A stretch of DNA of 64,000 nt from positions 62,001 through 126,000 of the forward strand of contig CAUYLG010013739.1 of assembly GCA_963573385.1 (NCBI GenBank), written 5' to 3'. The notes below the pieces were generated by a model. That model made no database searches. It had not been told where the DNA came from and saw only the letters and a list, made by a program, of their open reading frames with translations. A program made the translations under genes and the position numbers. This document shows, piece after piece, positions 11,426 through 23,734 of the stretch. Source of the DNA: Cacajao melanocephalus (Eukaryota; Chordata; Mammalia; Primates; Pitheciidae). The number at the start of each line of letters is the position of its first letter. The first letter of the stretch is position 1.

Positions 11426-11507
11426 CAAAAGCCCCTCTCCAAAATAAACCTGTCTTTGACTGTGGAGCCACTTTTCATGTTTTTTTCCTCTTTCTTTAAC
11501 TATTGCA
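11426..11507 (+). mobile_element. 3' tail of a truncated ERV LTR
   Basis: A short stretch with a polyadenylation signal (aaataaacctg at 11441-11451) and ending attgca immediately upstream of a primer binding site. It looks like the last 80 bp of a 5' LTR whose upstream part is missing, cut off where the L1 fragment ends. Confidence 0.6.
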
Positions 11508-11509
11508 TT

Positions 11510-11527
11510 TGGTGCCAAAACCTGGGA
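11510..11527 (+). promoter_or_regulatory. ERV primer binding site, tRNA-Phe type
   Basis: tggtgccaaaacctggga lies 2 bases after the LTR end. The complement of the tRNA-Phe 3' end is tggtgccgaaacccggga, so 16 of 18 bases match and both differences are C/G to T/A changes of the CpG-decay type. In a live retrovirus this site anneals the tRNA that primes minus-strand DNA synthesis. It suggests the HERV-F/HERV-H-related gammaretroviral group. Confidence 0.7.
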
Positions 11528-12220
11528 TGGGTATTGGGATAGAGGATCTCTTGCAACCCAGGAAGTACAAGGCAGTGGCAACTTATCAAACTGGATCCTC
11601 AGAGTCTCTGGCTACCAAAGTTGTCTTGTCTCTCACTTCACTTTTTTAGTGATTTGTGTGAGGAGGGCCACTAACCTGAAGGGAACTTCAAGGCTCAGGC
11701 TGGGGCTAATCCCCAGTGGGTGCTCAAAACCCTTAGGTCTCAGGAATCCATCTGCGACTTCCCACAATGGGTACTTCACTCTCACCTCTCCTCCCTCATC
11801 CTCTCTTCTCTCACACACTCTCTTTTTCGTTCTCTCTGTCTCTTCCTTGTGCAGCTCCAGTCCAAGAGGCCCTTTGCCAATTCCAACAGGAACATCTCAT
11901 GTCAGACACTAATCCAGCCAACTGATAAGATCTGCCCTGCCCTGGCTTTCCTGTGGTCCCCAGAAAAGTCAGGTCTACCATCCTGGTCCTCAGAGAAACA
12001 GTGGGACTAAGTGAGAAGAAACGTTGGGGATGGTCAGTTTCTTCTCAGTTTGACTATCCTCTTTATAAACAGGATTCTGGGTCTCTGTCTTTTGTCTGGG
12101 GATGCCTAGAACAAAAACAGATGCCCTCAGTTTCTTCTCACTTAGTCCACATGGGAGCCAAACAATCCTACATTCCTACATCTTCCCTACTGGGCTGTCT
12201 CCTTCACAACCTCACCAAGC
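11528..12220 (+). mobile_element. ERV leader between primer binding site and gag
   Basis: Distinctly GC-richer than its surroundings, with CT-rich runs at 11775-11850 (ctcacctctcctccctcatc). Several small overlapping ORFs are present, none recognisable. The position matches the untranslated leader and start of gag in a gammaretroviral provirus. Confidence 0.55.
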
Positions 12221-12583
12221 TTGGCTTATGGGAAGCATAAAGTCAAAATGCTTTTGGTTTTTTTTTTTTTTATTGCAACACTGCCTGGCCCCAATACAAA
12301 TTACATGACAGCTGATGGCCCCAAAAATGGCACCTTTGACTGTCAAATTCTCAGGGACCTTGTCAACTTTATAACCAGGAATGGCAAATGGCAAGAGGTT
12401 CTCTATATTCAGGTTTACTTCTACCTTAGATCCCAACCCTCCCCATGTCAAGCTTGCACCCCACATAAAATCTTTCTTCTTAATGAAAACCCTCCCCATG
12501 TCTCTCCTTCCTCTGAAACTCCTTTCTTCAAAACTCATCCCTCTGAAGTCCCATTTGACCTTGCAGATAAACCCCCTCTGTAA
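12221..12583 (+). pseudogene. Broken ERV gag, matrix-like part
   Basis: A 120-codon open stretch. Residues about 35-70 read DCQILRDLVNFITRNGKW and then QEVLYIQVYFYLRSQP, matching the style of gammaretroviral matrix domains (a charged, aromatic-rich block followed by proline-rich sequence). A run of T near 12258-12270 precedes it and gives the FFFF run near its start. The continuation of gag is in a different frame (12634-12981), so at least one frameshift separates them. No protease, pol or env follows. Confidence 0.55.
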
Positions 12584-12633
12584 TCTCATCCCCCCGTGCA
12601 TCCAGTCCTCACCTGTCCAAGCACTCAGGCCTG

Positions 12634-12981
12634 GTGGCCCCTTTTGCCCCCAATTCTTCAGCACCAAACCCCACTCCTCCTCCTTCTCCACTTGTTACCC
12701 ATTCAAAAACTGCTCCAACCAAACAAACCACCTCTGCCATTCTCCCTCTCCATGAAGTGGCTGGTGCTGAAGGCATTGCTTGTGTTCATGGTGTTCATGT
12801 CCTGTTCTCCATGTCTGATTTGTCACAGATTGAACAGCGTCTGGGATCTTTCTCTGAAAATCTTTCTCACTATTGCAGGGAATTCCTGCACATAACCCCA
12901 TCCTTTAATTTTACCTGGAATATTATTTATATAATTCTAATCTCCATCCTCACCCCTGATAAAAAAGAGTACTCTGCTTAA
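12634..12981 (+). pseudogene. Broken ERV gag, capsid N-terminal part
   Basis: A 115-codon stretch. It begins proline-rich (NSSAPNPTPPPSPLVTH), like the linker between matrix and capsid. It then gives VLFSMSDLSQIEQRLGSFSE, a gammaretroviral capsid start, and RLGSFSENLSHYCREF. It ends at about residue 115 where recognisable gag stops. The capsid is cut well before its major homology region. Two frames were needed to follow gag, so it cannot encode a full protein. Confidence 0.65.
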
Positions 12982-12999
12982 TTAAAATGGATATATAAG

Positions 13000-13640
13000 C
13001 TATGAATATATTCAAAAGGCCTTTATGTTGTTTCTCTTCATAAATCTTGTTTTCCTGGATAAGTTTTTTCCCAGGCAACTGAATTATGTTCCTTCATTCT
13101 GTCTTGCCACTCTTCGTGCAGGTATGAAAAACCCTAAAACAACTTCTGATGGCCTGGGACTCCTTAGGAAAACAGAAAAGGAGCCACAAATCTTGTTTTT
13201 GGAAAAATATCTGTTTTCTTTATGAAACCCCTGGAATTAGAGGTGAATAAGTACCTCTCAAAATCTGTCTCTGTCTTCCAGCTGTGCTTGTTTATTAGGC
13301 CTTGCAAGTTGTTTACCTAGCCCTCTTCTTAAAGGGCCTCACCCGAAGGCCAATAATCCAATTGGGAAATTAGCAAATAAAAAATCTTATAACTACTGGA
13401 TCTTCTTCTTCTTGTTTGTGTGGCTGTATATGTGTTATGTGTGCAGTATCTATTTAAAAAGCTCTAATTCATTTGCCAAAGAAAAATAAGCACTTAAGTC
13501 AAATATTTTTAGGGGAAAAGTAAAAACTGTGGGACATTTCAGTTCACGTGACTTTAATCTTTAAAACTTACTGGCACAGTAAGATTAGAAATGTCTTGTG
13601 TCTTGCCAGCATACATTTTGGTTTGCATTTATTGATCAAG
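13000..13640 (+). mobile_element. Possible further ERV-derived sequence
   Basis: The block has GC-richer patches such as gggcctcacccgaaggccaa and retroviral-looking text, but I cannot place it in gag, pol, env or an LTR. No second LTR ending is visible, so the right edge of the ERV is uncertain. Confidence 0.35.
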
Positions 13641-15912
13641 AAATTTCATACTTATTTCTGCCAACTATTATAATGTGTCAAAATTTGGCATAGGGGCTAC
13701 AAAACTATAACTCAGCCCAAACAGAATAATCTTTGCTTGTGTAATTTTTTAATATATGAAACATTAATATTGGTTTAATAAAGATAGTTACATCTTGAAT
13801 TATTTAGTGAAATACCCTAACTTCTAATCTTGTGGCCTTAGGCAGTGTAGTTCACAGAGAGGAAGGAAGTTTGTTTTGGGAAATGACTTTTCATTCTTTG
13901 ATAGTAAAGAAAATATGATTTAGAAATAATTTTATATGGTAAATTATTGTCCTAAAGTAAAGTAACTGGTTGTTTAAAGAGAGGGATGTTTACAACAAGT
14001 CAGAAAGTTGAGGCATATCAGATATTGTCTGTGAAAGTCGTGCTGCTCTCAAATGGAAATGAACATTGTAGTCTTCTGTATTAAATTGAAGAGAATATCA
14101 ACAATCCAGCAAATGCATCCCACTAATAGCCCATTGAACAGCAACTCTGGTAAAAAACTGAATAAACTCTCATATAAGCTAATAAGACAATCTCCAAAAA
14201 CAGAACCAACTAGGACTATGCCTAGTGTCATATGAATCCTCCTGAATCCTCTTACAGTTTACCCTCAGGATACATAAAAGTGGAAAGAACATGATATGTG
14301 TAGACTTCAGCCTTCACGTAGCCAGGCAATAAAAATAAACCAACCTAACATAAAATTAGAAAAGTCTAGTCTTTGTCTATATAGTATTGCTCAAAGTGTA
14401 GTCCATGAAATGTCTGTCACTGCCCTACTGTGAGAAAGGTACAAAAATTCAGAGGAAGTACTTAGAAACTTTGGTAGAAACTTGACATTGAAGTATCCAA
14501 AGTCTTTATCAGTGGACTCATCTCATTTAGTAAATTATAGACCAGTCCAATTGATGTTGAATATGACTAGTTTATCACATGGGGCATGGTCTATGAATAA
14601 GTTATGCACAAAAGTACCAGGTATTAGCTCACAGTGGATTACAAACAAAAAGTAAAAAAGACATACTCTTCTCGAACACAGCTAGTTTGATGAGCATTGG
14701 CCTTCCTAGATCTAATGAGGTTAGAGTATTTATAATGAAAAATACTTTTAATAGCTTTGCAATTATGCAATTCTCTCTAGAAAAGAGTAATATATTCAAC
14801 AGAGATATGGAGCACCAAACATTGGGGAGGATATGCAGTGGTGGAAGATAAGAAGTAGAAAGAATGTATCCCTTATATTAAAATACACGTGTCCATTTAA
14901 TACAAGTAAGTTAAAAGCCAAATCATAAAAATACCAAATGACATTACATGATACATTATAGAGCTAAATAAATGAGAATCAAAATAGTGTTTTTACACAA
15001 CAATTTGTAAGCCACAGGGAAAAGATGGATAAGACAGAAAATTAACTTGCTAATAGGAAACACTAGAAACAAAAATGAATACAGAGGAAAAGGGCAAATA
15101 TAACTAAGAAATTATGGAGCAGTTAAAGGAGTAGAAGACAGAGATTATCAAATAAAAACAGTAACTTGTGTTCTGAAAGTAGAAAATTCGACAGGAGAAA
15201 TAGTTTATTCAAATATTTAATAGAGAAAATGTTCTTTGTAATAAGACAACAGCCAATTTTGTAAAAAGAAGGAAAAAACACTGAAAACAATTGATTACAG
15301 AGCAATAAAAACAAAGATCTTTCCTGATTATATCATTAAAATTTATAGGTCAAGAAATACTTTTTCAAGCACACACACAGATGATAACTAACTGATAGTT
15401 TGCTTTGCTCAGGCAACATTTAATTTAAGAAGACAAAAATATTACTTTATATCTCAGGAAAATTTTGTTCCAAGATTACACTAGGATAAAATCTTCTGTC
15501 AGAATAAAAGTGATTGATTGAAATGTCCAAAAGATATTCTTGAGGTTCTCATGGTGACTGGGGAAAAGACTTGATTATGCAATCCAGCCAATTAAAAAGG
15601 ACCAAGTTAAGTAACTCAGCAAGACTATACCATGTTACAGAGAATGAGAGTAAACATTCAATCTAGTTAGATAGAGAACCATAAGTCAACAATTTGGAGG
15701 ACATTACACTATAAATATTTTAATTAAAATTTAACCACATACTAAAATTAACTATTATATAAAATAAGAAAATTATATAATTTAAAATTGAGGCGTATAA
15801 GATGTGATAGAATGCCAGTCTCTTTATGTTTTACATCATTAAGATATTATTTAATGTTTACATATGCACTTATATATTTGTCCAATTTAAAACTTTTCAT
15901 GACCTTAGTACA
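13641..15912. other. Unassigned AT-rich DNA
   Basis: No ORF over about 65 codons. A weak MER58/MER5-like start (ttgctcaaagtgtagtccat at 14387) is not supported by a matching far end. Nothing else recognised. Confidence 0.4.
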
Positions 15913-16087
15913 CAGTTTCTCAACCTTAGCACTACTAACATTATGGACCAGGTAATTCTTTGGGTGACTGTCCTGTTCATTGTAGAATGTTTAGCAGTAT
16001 CTCTGGCCTCTACGCTCTATATTATAGTAGTATCTCCCATCCCATCCATGGTGTGACAACTAATCTTCTCTTCCTTAAAAACCACTA
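15913..16087 (+). mobile_element. MER5-like hAT-Charlie MITE
   Basis: It begins cagtttctcaaccttagcac and ends cttaaaaaccacta, which are decayed terminal inverted repeats of the hAT-Charlie type (CAG-GGTTCTCAA and complement). Internal landmarks are cattgtagaatgtttagcag and tctctggcctctac. At 175 bp the length fits MER5B. No 8-bp target duplication is preserved. The DNA transposon is non-autonomous and long dead. Confidence 0.75.
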
Positions 16088-16444
16088 CCTTGGGAGTATT
16101 ATTTAAGAAGCTTTTCTTGTGACTGAAAAAAGATATATTATCTGAAAACACAGCAATTCTTCTAATTCAGTTTTGAAAACATTTAAATACAGTTAGATGT
16201 AATATTTTTTCTACTGATTTATTATATTTTCTTTTGCTCTCCTTGTACAATTTAGTATCAATAATTAACAAAATTGTTAATAGGGAGATAATTGTATTCA
16301 AAATCTTGACTATTATGTTTTCTGAAGCTAAATAAATTTAATAATATTTTTGATGACAAAGAAGAAAATATGATTATGCTTACTTTCCTAAATCTTATTA
16401 CTTTAATAAGGAATAAAAAGGGTATTTATAATTTCCTCACTAAT

Positions 16445-16556
16445 TTTTTTTATTGAACTTTAGGTTTTGGGGTACATGTGAAGAACATTTAAGATTGTTG
16501 CATAGGTACACACATGGCAGTGTGGTTTTCTGCCTTCCTCCCCATCACCTATAATT
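16445..16556 (-). mobile_element. Very short L1 3' end fragment
   Basis: ttaggttttggggtacatgt followed by cataggtacacacatggcag is the reverse complement of an L1 3' terminus of the same type as at 1140. The insertion is only about 110 bp, an extreme 5' truncation. Confidence 0.8.
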
Positions 16557-16794
16557 TTTAAGTAGTTGATTATGTATCACATAGCAGAGATTAAAATTCA
16601 TGTAAGACGAGGTATTAATACTTCATATCTTACCAGTTGGTTCAGGTAACTAATATGATTTAGTAATTTTACCTTAGAATGGGCAACCTGCATTGGTCTG
16701 AGGTTTACTGATTTAGTTTCGAAATATTTATCAGTGATTACCGTTCCTAGGTAATTTAGCTGCTGCTGCTTTGATCCTGTGGACTACTTGCCTG

Positions 16795-16905
16795 ATAGAC
16801 TACAGTTTCTATGAGGTCAGGAATTGTTCTGATTTTGCTCACTATGCTTACCAAAGGGCCAATACCACTGCTAGTACATAATAAATGCTTAATAAATATG
16901 TAAAT
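16795..16905 (+). mobile_element. L2 3' end fossil
   Basis: Order of cues: tctatgaggtcaggaattgt, then actgctagtacataataaat and gcttaataaatatg, the pattern of the L2/MIR 3' end. Confidence 0.6.
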
Positions 16906-17899
16906 GTGGAAGCAAACATCCAAGTGAGCTTGAATATTTAATTTTTAACTCTGATTATTCATTCAATTTCAAGTTCCCTATTTACAGCAATGCATTACTA
17001 ATAAATTTCTCACAATTTGGGGAAATGTTAAGCATCAAATTATTGAGAACAGTCTTGATTAGGTGATTTCCTTTAGTTTTCTGTTCTAAAGAAGCACACA
17101 TATGCTTAAACTTTGTGATTCTGATTTCAAGTACCGGGAATTCATCCAAATATAAAATGCATATTAAGCTGAACCTATAGAAGGATAAAGTAATTTTTCT
17201 ATTAAAATTTTATAAGACATTTTTGACACTTTCTGTTTCCCTCCTTCCTCCACTCTCTTACTCTCTGAAATACATGGAATTATGTTAACATGCGGGAAAC
17301 CCACTGTCTCTGCACAGTTGAAATCCATATTTAATTAGTCCAGTTTCAAATAAACGATGTTTTTCATTTTTAATGCGAGGTTGCAAACTCTTTGAAGGAT
17401 GAGGCTCAGCAACAGTGTAGGATAGAGTTTCTCTTGTGAGTTTTGGGTCAGGTTTACAATATTCTCTTAATACGGTTTTGCTTTAGAATAATTTCAGACA
17501 TTACAGTTGATCATGTTTATGAGTACTCAGGGACTTCTAAGTATGCAAATTATTTAGCTGACACATATACAGACTAATGAAATTTTACTAAATATAGAGC
17601 CATCATTATAAGGAACTACTTTATAATATTTTAGTATGCATATCCACAACATATATTTTATGCTTTTTATTAATTATATTTTATTAATTATAAGAAGCTT
17701 AACTGTTTTATAAGGTAACTTTTTAAAAGCAAGGCTTTTTGACTATTTTGTGCAATAAACCAAAATGTTCCTTTTATAGTCATTATTTCTGCTTTTATAA
17801 TTACAGTTTTATCCATATATTTATTAACATTTTTCTTGTTACTTACAAACTGTAAGGTACTTTCTTGTTCCAAAAATTCTGATTATATTTACTGCATTT
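16906..17899. other. Unassigned AT-rich DNA
   Basis: No family recognised. A small direct duplication of attaatta-type sequence is at 17669-17691. The final 13 bases before 17900 are the left Alu target duplication. Confidence 0.4.
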
Positions 17900-18196
17900 A
17901 TTTTTATTTATTTTTTTTTGAGGTGAAGTCTTTCTCTTTTGCCCAGGCTGGATATGGGCTGATCAGGAGGTAGATATAATCTACCTCCTGAATTCAAGCA
18001 ATTCTCCTGCCTCAGCCTCCCAAGTAGCTGGGATTACAGGTGCCCGCCACCACACTCAACTAATTTTTGTATTTTAAGTAGAGGCAGGGTTTCACCATGT
18101 TAGTCAGGCTGGTCTTGAACCCCTAACCTCAAGTGATCCACCTGCTTCGCCCTCCCAAAGTTCTGGGATTACAGGCTTGAGCCAACTTGCCTGGCC
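17900..18196 (-). mobile_element. Alu, minus strand
   Basis: Poly-T at 17911 leads into gaggtgaagtctttctcttt, then gcctcagcctcccaagtagc and tgggattacagg twice, ending ttgcctggcc: a full dimeric Alu read on its complement. Candidate target duplications atttactgcattt (17887-17899) and atttagtacattt (18197-18209) match 11/13. Divergence suggests AluJ or an old AluS. Part of one monomer is replaced by an inverted repeat (see 17964-17990). Confidence 0.95.
17964..17990. repeat. Perfect 11-bp hairpin inside the Alu
   Basis: caggaggtaga, a 5-base loop tataa, then tctacctcctg, the exact reverse complement. In Alu this place should read roughly gatctcggctcactgcaacc before the cctcc motif. The right arm is normal Alu sequence and the left arm is a reverse copy of it. 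Confidence 0.85.
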
Positions 18197-18209
18197 ATTT
18201 AGTACATTT

Positions 18210-20382
18210 GGATAAATACATATAAAAAAATGTAAAAGAGAGTAACATGCAATTTTAAACTATTTTTATATTAAAATAATGCTTTTCTACTGTAAGTGAA
18301 AATTCAGATGCAATGATTGTTTGGATCAAAGATTAGAAACACATCTTCATTCTAATTAGAGGATGAAGGAAATGTTCAGCCCAATTCTTGGTTACTTTGT
18401 ATGTTCATTGACTTGCCTCAGGGTAGAACCCAAGAAACATTCAGATGGCTTTGGCAAAGATTCTGTAATCTTTAAGTGATATATTCCATTGAAAACCTTT
18501 TATTAATTTGTTTTAGATGTTTCAAGAACTACTCTTTGAATCTAGTGATAGTAATGCTTCAATAAAGCTTATTACCCAATATAAGTATTGCATTGCCATA
18601 TCTTGTGATAGCTTATCATAGTTAATGATTTTACATTGTTTTCCTTGCCTACCATACCTTTTAATGCCCTTGACATTAAAATTGTTGTGAAACTTGATAC
18701 AATTAAGGTAAAATAACCTCACTTTTTAGACTGGTAATATAGTACAATTACATTTCCTCTCTTGTAGAAATTTTTCTGTTTCCTAGAGTTAAAAATTACT
18801 TAACTGATTTTTTAATTTGTTTAGTTTCTTATACATCTAGTTTTCTCTTATTCAAAAGTACAAACAGAACTGCCGCATATGTATAAATAATGTTTCCAAA
18901 TGGAAAGTTTTCCAAATTTGTTCTCAATTCTGTTTTTATTTTTTTTTTCTTGAAAAGATTTTATCTTAGTCCTCTGCTAAAATCTAGATGTATTGCTCTT
19001 TAGGCAAAGTGTACAGCTGTTAACCAGGAATTTCCCATCACTCTTCTTCTCAACTGAAGTTCCTGGTTCCTAAATCTTATGTTGTCATCTTTCTTGTTTG
19101 CTGAAGCATATATTATAGTTAATTCTAAGAACATAAGACTGAAAGGTAAATTGCTCTAGTTGTAAAAGCCTGAAAGTATCTTTACTGCCTCTGTACAGTT
19201 GATGGGTGGTTTAATTTTGTATATAAAACAAGGAAAGTATATTCTAGGACAACTCATTTGCCTCAGCATTTAAGCCCTTTGTTTAAATTTATTCTTACTC
19301 TCTAGTACTATTGAGAAGGATGGTGATATTTTGGATTCCAAATCATGTGTACTTGAGCTCCAAATAACAGTATCTCAAGACCGTTGCTCTGGAATGACTC
19401 ATTGCTTCAAGAATTATCCTCAAATAGTTTACCTGTGTGTTAAAATTGTGACTCATGGAATTGTGAAGATGAGATAGCAGATGTGACTTAACAGTCAGTA
19501 CAGAATTTTGATATTATCTTTGTTTTCTTTTTTTTTTTTTTTTACCTCTTCTCCACCCTACTCTGCCTAGTAACCTTAATTTTCTATATTTAACTTCAAC
19601 AAGGACCAACATTGATTATCCTTTGGTAATCTCTTCTACAGATGGATGAAAATTAGGTGCAGACTATGAAAAATGAAGGAATGGTGTCTCTGTCTCTTGG
19701 CAATTAGCTGATAAAGTTGAGTTAATGCATAACAATCTCTCAGTTGTAAGATTTTTTCACAAAATTTTGCCTAGAAATGAAATTTAGTCTAATGCTTTAT
19801 TTAAATTTAGAATACTTCATCAAAATAAATTTACAGCATAATATTGAGATTTCATAGCGTTCTGGCATCATTTTGAGAAATGATGTCTTCTCAACCAATA
19901 TAGAGAAAAATATAATATAAACACAAGGGATACTTTTTTTTTTTTGGTGGAAAAATTCTATATATACCACAATATAAAAAGGGTTAATTAAAACTTAACA
20001 TCTTCTTTAGATGGAAATAAATGTTTTTGAGTTAAGGAAAACATTATCTTTCTTTTTGTTGGTCCTTGTTTGTTTCCATACTGGATAATTATGTAACAAT
20101 ATGAAGAACAAACTAAAAAGAAATATGCCTGATCACTTACCTCTTTTTTCATACTTCCATCCTCCTTTGGCCTCTTTAAGTAAAATTTATTCACATTGTT
20201 AATTCACAATTTCTTTTTTCAGAAAAAGCAAAAGAGTAAAAGAGTGGTAAACTCACAAGAGAAGAAAACGTGTCTTTATAGGCACAAAAAGTGAATTTTG
20301 ATAATTAATTTTATTTTTATTTTTGAAATTGATTTGCAGTATTTATTTAGAATATAGGTACTTTGTGGTCTTAGAACACATT
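18210..20382. other. Unassigned AT-rich DNA
   Basis: No repeat family or credible ORF. Homopolymer T runs are at 19528-19543 and 19935-19946. Nothing RNA-gene-like seen. Confidence 0.4.
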
Positions 20383-20500
20383 GGTAAAAGTCTCAAGCCT
20401 GTCACTCTTCAGCTGTGTGACTCTAAATTTCAAATATATTTGTTTTTAAGATAAAAACATCAATACTTTTCTTGTCTACCTCAAAACATCTAATCGTAGA
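20383..20500 (+). mobile_element. MIR fossil
   Basis: cctgtcactcttcagctgtg followed by tgactctaaattt and cttgtctacctcaaaa matches the order of the MIR 5' half (cacttactagctgtgtgac, then cctacctca). Confidence 0.55.
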
Positions 20501-21011
20501 AAATAAATAAATGAACTGGAAAATGAAGAAACTATATAAATAAAGATCTCAGTATGTATGATATTCTTCTCTTTTGGATTATATTCCAGAATAAAAATAT
20601 CCTAAACTTTTTAAAATTATGAACAAAATACATTTTAAAAAAACAGTAAGAATTGAAATTTTTACCATAAATAACATTTCCTCTTTGACAGTGTTGTCTC
20701 TATTACGGCATAATTCTATACTTTTCATGAATAATTTCTCAAAGCTTTAAGGAGTTTAGTTTTATTATACTTCTTGTGATAGTTTGTATACAAAAGAGAA
20801 GAAACAAAGCATTACCCTTGATATTGTATATTTTAAAACTGAAAACATTCTAATGATATTTAGCTGTATAGCATTGCAGAAGTCCTCAAGAAATATTTTA
20901 AATCAGAAGAGATAATGAACGCAGGTTGCATTCTTTTTTTAACAGAGTCTTTTTTACTTTCCCTAGAGAGCAAATATATGTCTCAGCAATTTGCATTTTT
21001 CCACTACAGAC

Positions 21012-21178
21012 AGGTATGAAGGAGACCTTAAAGATCATATAATTTTACTTTTTAATTTTAGAAATGAAGACACCAAGGGAAAGGAGATAAGTGATTTTCC
21101 TGTTATCACCCCAAGAGTTACTGGGGTAATTTGGATTACAGAGCAGTTGGGCCAAAAAGCCAAGCCCCTTCAGGGCAC
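21012..21178 (+). mobile_element. MIR fossil
   Basis: tttagaaatgaagacaccaa, ggagataagtgattttcctg and gggccaaaaagccaagcccc follow the MIR core order (aactgaggcccagag, taagtaacttgccc, ccaaagcccatgc). The 64-codon ORF here is incidental. Confidence 0.55.
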
Positions 21179-21839
21179 CCCATAGTGCTAAGTCTGCTCC
21201 TCCTTGGTGGTGTCATAAAAGCTATGCTTGTAGATGTTTAGAAGTGAGATTTTAGCTCAAAATGATAAAAGAACATACAAATCTATTTTTAAATAAATTC
21301 CAGCCTCCATAAAAAGCCCAGAAAACAGCCAGCCACTTCAAATAAAATTTGCAAAATCCTTTGCCTCATATTAGAGGCTCTTTTAGACATTATCAATAAT
21401 TATTCACAAAAAATTGTTGTTCAGTCATAACATCGTTATTGTTAATTCTAGCATAGGAAATTAGAAATTCCTAGTGGCAGGTAAGTTATCCATTTTTACA
21501 AGGCACAACAATTCATGGTCCTGGTGTTAAAATATGTGGCCTCTCTATTGGAAGTCAAAGATGGAGCCATTGCTTCATATTCTTCTATTAGACATCTTCC
21601 CTTTTATCCTTCAAATAACCAAGTAAATGTCACACTAGGAGGGTGTGGAACAGCAAAGGACTTCATAGAGTATTGTCCAATATCATGTGTCTCTGCATCC
21701 TTTACAATATCACTTTTCTTTATATAGCACCTTACAACCTGTTAGAATGAAAAAAAGTTCTCTATTTCTTATGCTCACTATTTCCTATTTCATCTTTTTC
21801 CTATGCTCTTTCTTTGGGTAAAATGTGGGAAATTATTAG

Positions 21840-21960
21840 GCTGTGATGAGGCAGTAATTTGCATATTCAATTCGTTACTCGTGATTAAACCTTCATTTGG
21901 AAATAACATCAAGAAAATCGCTGCCAGGTCATGCTGGTTAGATCTCTACAATTGGCATTT
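21840..21960. promoter_or_regulatory. Possible conserved non-coding element with POU octamer
   Basis: This non-repeat stretch contains a perfect octamer atttgcat (21857-21864) next to attcaattcgttactcg and gtgattaaac, with two CpGs in an otherwise CpG-poor setting. Such clustering of POU and homeodomain-type sites is typical of conserved developmental enhancers. Conservation itself cannot be judged here, so this is inference only. Confidence 0.2.
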
Positions 21961-22169
21961 GCTATTACTCTCTGTGTTTCCCAAGCATGCTGAGAAATAG
22001 GAAATAGTAACAATAACAATAACCACAAAATGATCTGCAGAATTTATTAAACCTACACTATCACATAGTGTATATTTAGATATTGTATATGTCTAGCTCT
22101 AATTTTTACAAACATATTGGTAAAGAGCCAAATGTGTAACTGGGTAACGTTATCAACATCCTTGTTTAG

Positions 22170-22262
22170 ATAAGGAAGCTGAAGCACAAGATTGCATGTG
22201 ATAAATAGAGCAGAGGTAGGATTCATTTTCATGTCTTCTATACTTCAAAGCCTGCACTTTCC
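22170..22262 (+). mobile_element. MIR fossil
   Basis: ataaggaagctgaagcacaa, then gatagagcagaggtagg-like sequence and tcaaagcctgcacttt follow the second half of MIR. Confidence 0.65.
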
Positions 22263-23734
22263 CATAACACATTCACAGAAACAAAATTATTGAGTCAGCC
22301 TTTATCGAATCTCTGTTAAACATCTATTGTTTATTTTTAAATGTCTAGGGAGAAAATTTAATTTACCAAGCATGTATTGTGAATCCACAATGTTATCAGT
22401 CTCCTGCACATTAAGTAATGAAATACATCAGTGAATATTTTTCAGAATTTTTTTACTTTTGGCATTACTGTGAGGCAAATTCTTCATCATGTAACCTAAA
22501 TCTAGCCTTTTACGTGTGCAGACACAAAAATATATACATTCATATTTGTTTCTTTATTCCAGACAAAATATATGCTTGTGTTGATCATATGTATTTGGAG
22601 GTTATTATGCTGTTATATAGAGTAAATAACATGACCTTCCATATAAATTGATTTCCCAGATTTCTTACCTACGATATAAATGGTTTAAATTAATATCTTC
22701 TTTCTATAAAGATTTAATTTGTAACATTAGTTAATCCCTAATGAGAATTCTACTTTTGTCTTATTTCCATGTTCTAATTTGCTAAAGAAATTAAATCAAT
22801 CATAATTCATTTTTCACAAATTAGTAATAACAACTATACTTTCACAACCAGATTCCTTTTTTAAGTCAATATATTGCTTAGTAAGTAAACTAAGCTAGTT
22901 GATCCATGTTTGTTTTTGTATACTCTCCATTTATAGAAATTATGGGAACATAGTGCATCTTTTCTCCTATTCTATTCCCAGTTGTTTATCTGGCTTTCCT
23001 TGGGGTTCCATAGAACTGGTTAGACAATCCAGAGGGTGGTCAGGCATAGATATTTATGCAGTAATTTGTGGATTGAAAACATGGGAAACATGGGAAAGAA
23101 TATTTTGCTGGCAAATATTTGGTGTCAAGTGAGATTTCAAACATTTTGTAGAGAAAATTCAGAGTTGATGCATTTGTAGAGTGAATGAATAATAACAAAC
23201 AAAATAATACACTGAGTATTTATTGACTTATTTTAATCAAACTCTTAAAAATTTGTGAAAAGGGTAGACTGAAAATCAAACAACTTACATTAAATTTGAA
23301 ATAATTTTTTAAATCGTTATCTACTTAATGAACATATAATCACTTTTTCCAAGGGTGATCAATAAATACACCTTTGTTTTCCATCTATATTTTGTAGGAA
23401 ATAATGAATATAAAGAATAACAAGAGATGGATATCAGAATGTTATTTTTATAACTGATATGACTACATGTACACAAAGTGTTTGCCTATTTCTTGCCCTT
23501 GCCTTGAATTAAAATTATTCCAAAAAACAACAGATTAATCCTATAAGCTCTGGCCTGCCAAGCTAAGCTTACTATTTACTCACCAGAAAGTAATGTCTCA
23601 CAGATGGAAGTGTGATGGGAAGGATTGGTGGTGACAAGAACTAAACCAGGCATTCCCAATCCCCACTACCAAATTCATCAATAGGATAAGGTGAGATATT
23701 GTTTGGCTGGAGTATTATCAGATAGACACTTCTC
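22263..23734. other. Unassigned AT-rich DNA
   Basis: The two 77-codon ORFs here show no recognisable domain and have no gene-like context. No repeat family recognised. Confidence 0.4.

Noticed and set aside
12212..12691. Longest ORF in the window, 159 codons on the minus strand
   Set aside because: It is antisense to a recognisable ERV gag region whose plus-strand reading makes sense. Its peptide is low-complexity and unrecognised.
14380..14530. Possible MER58/MER5 element
   Set aside because: Only the first 20 bases look right; the far terminal repeat is missing.
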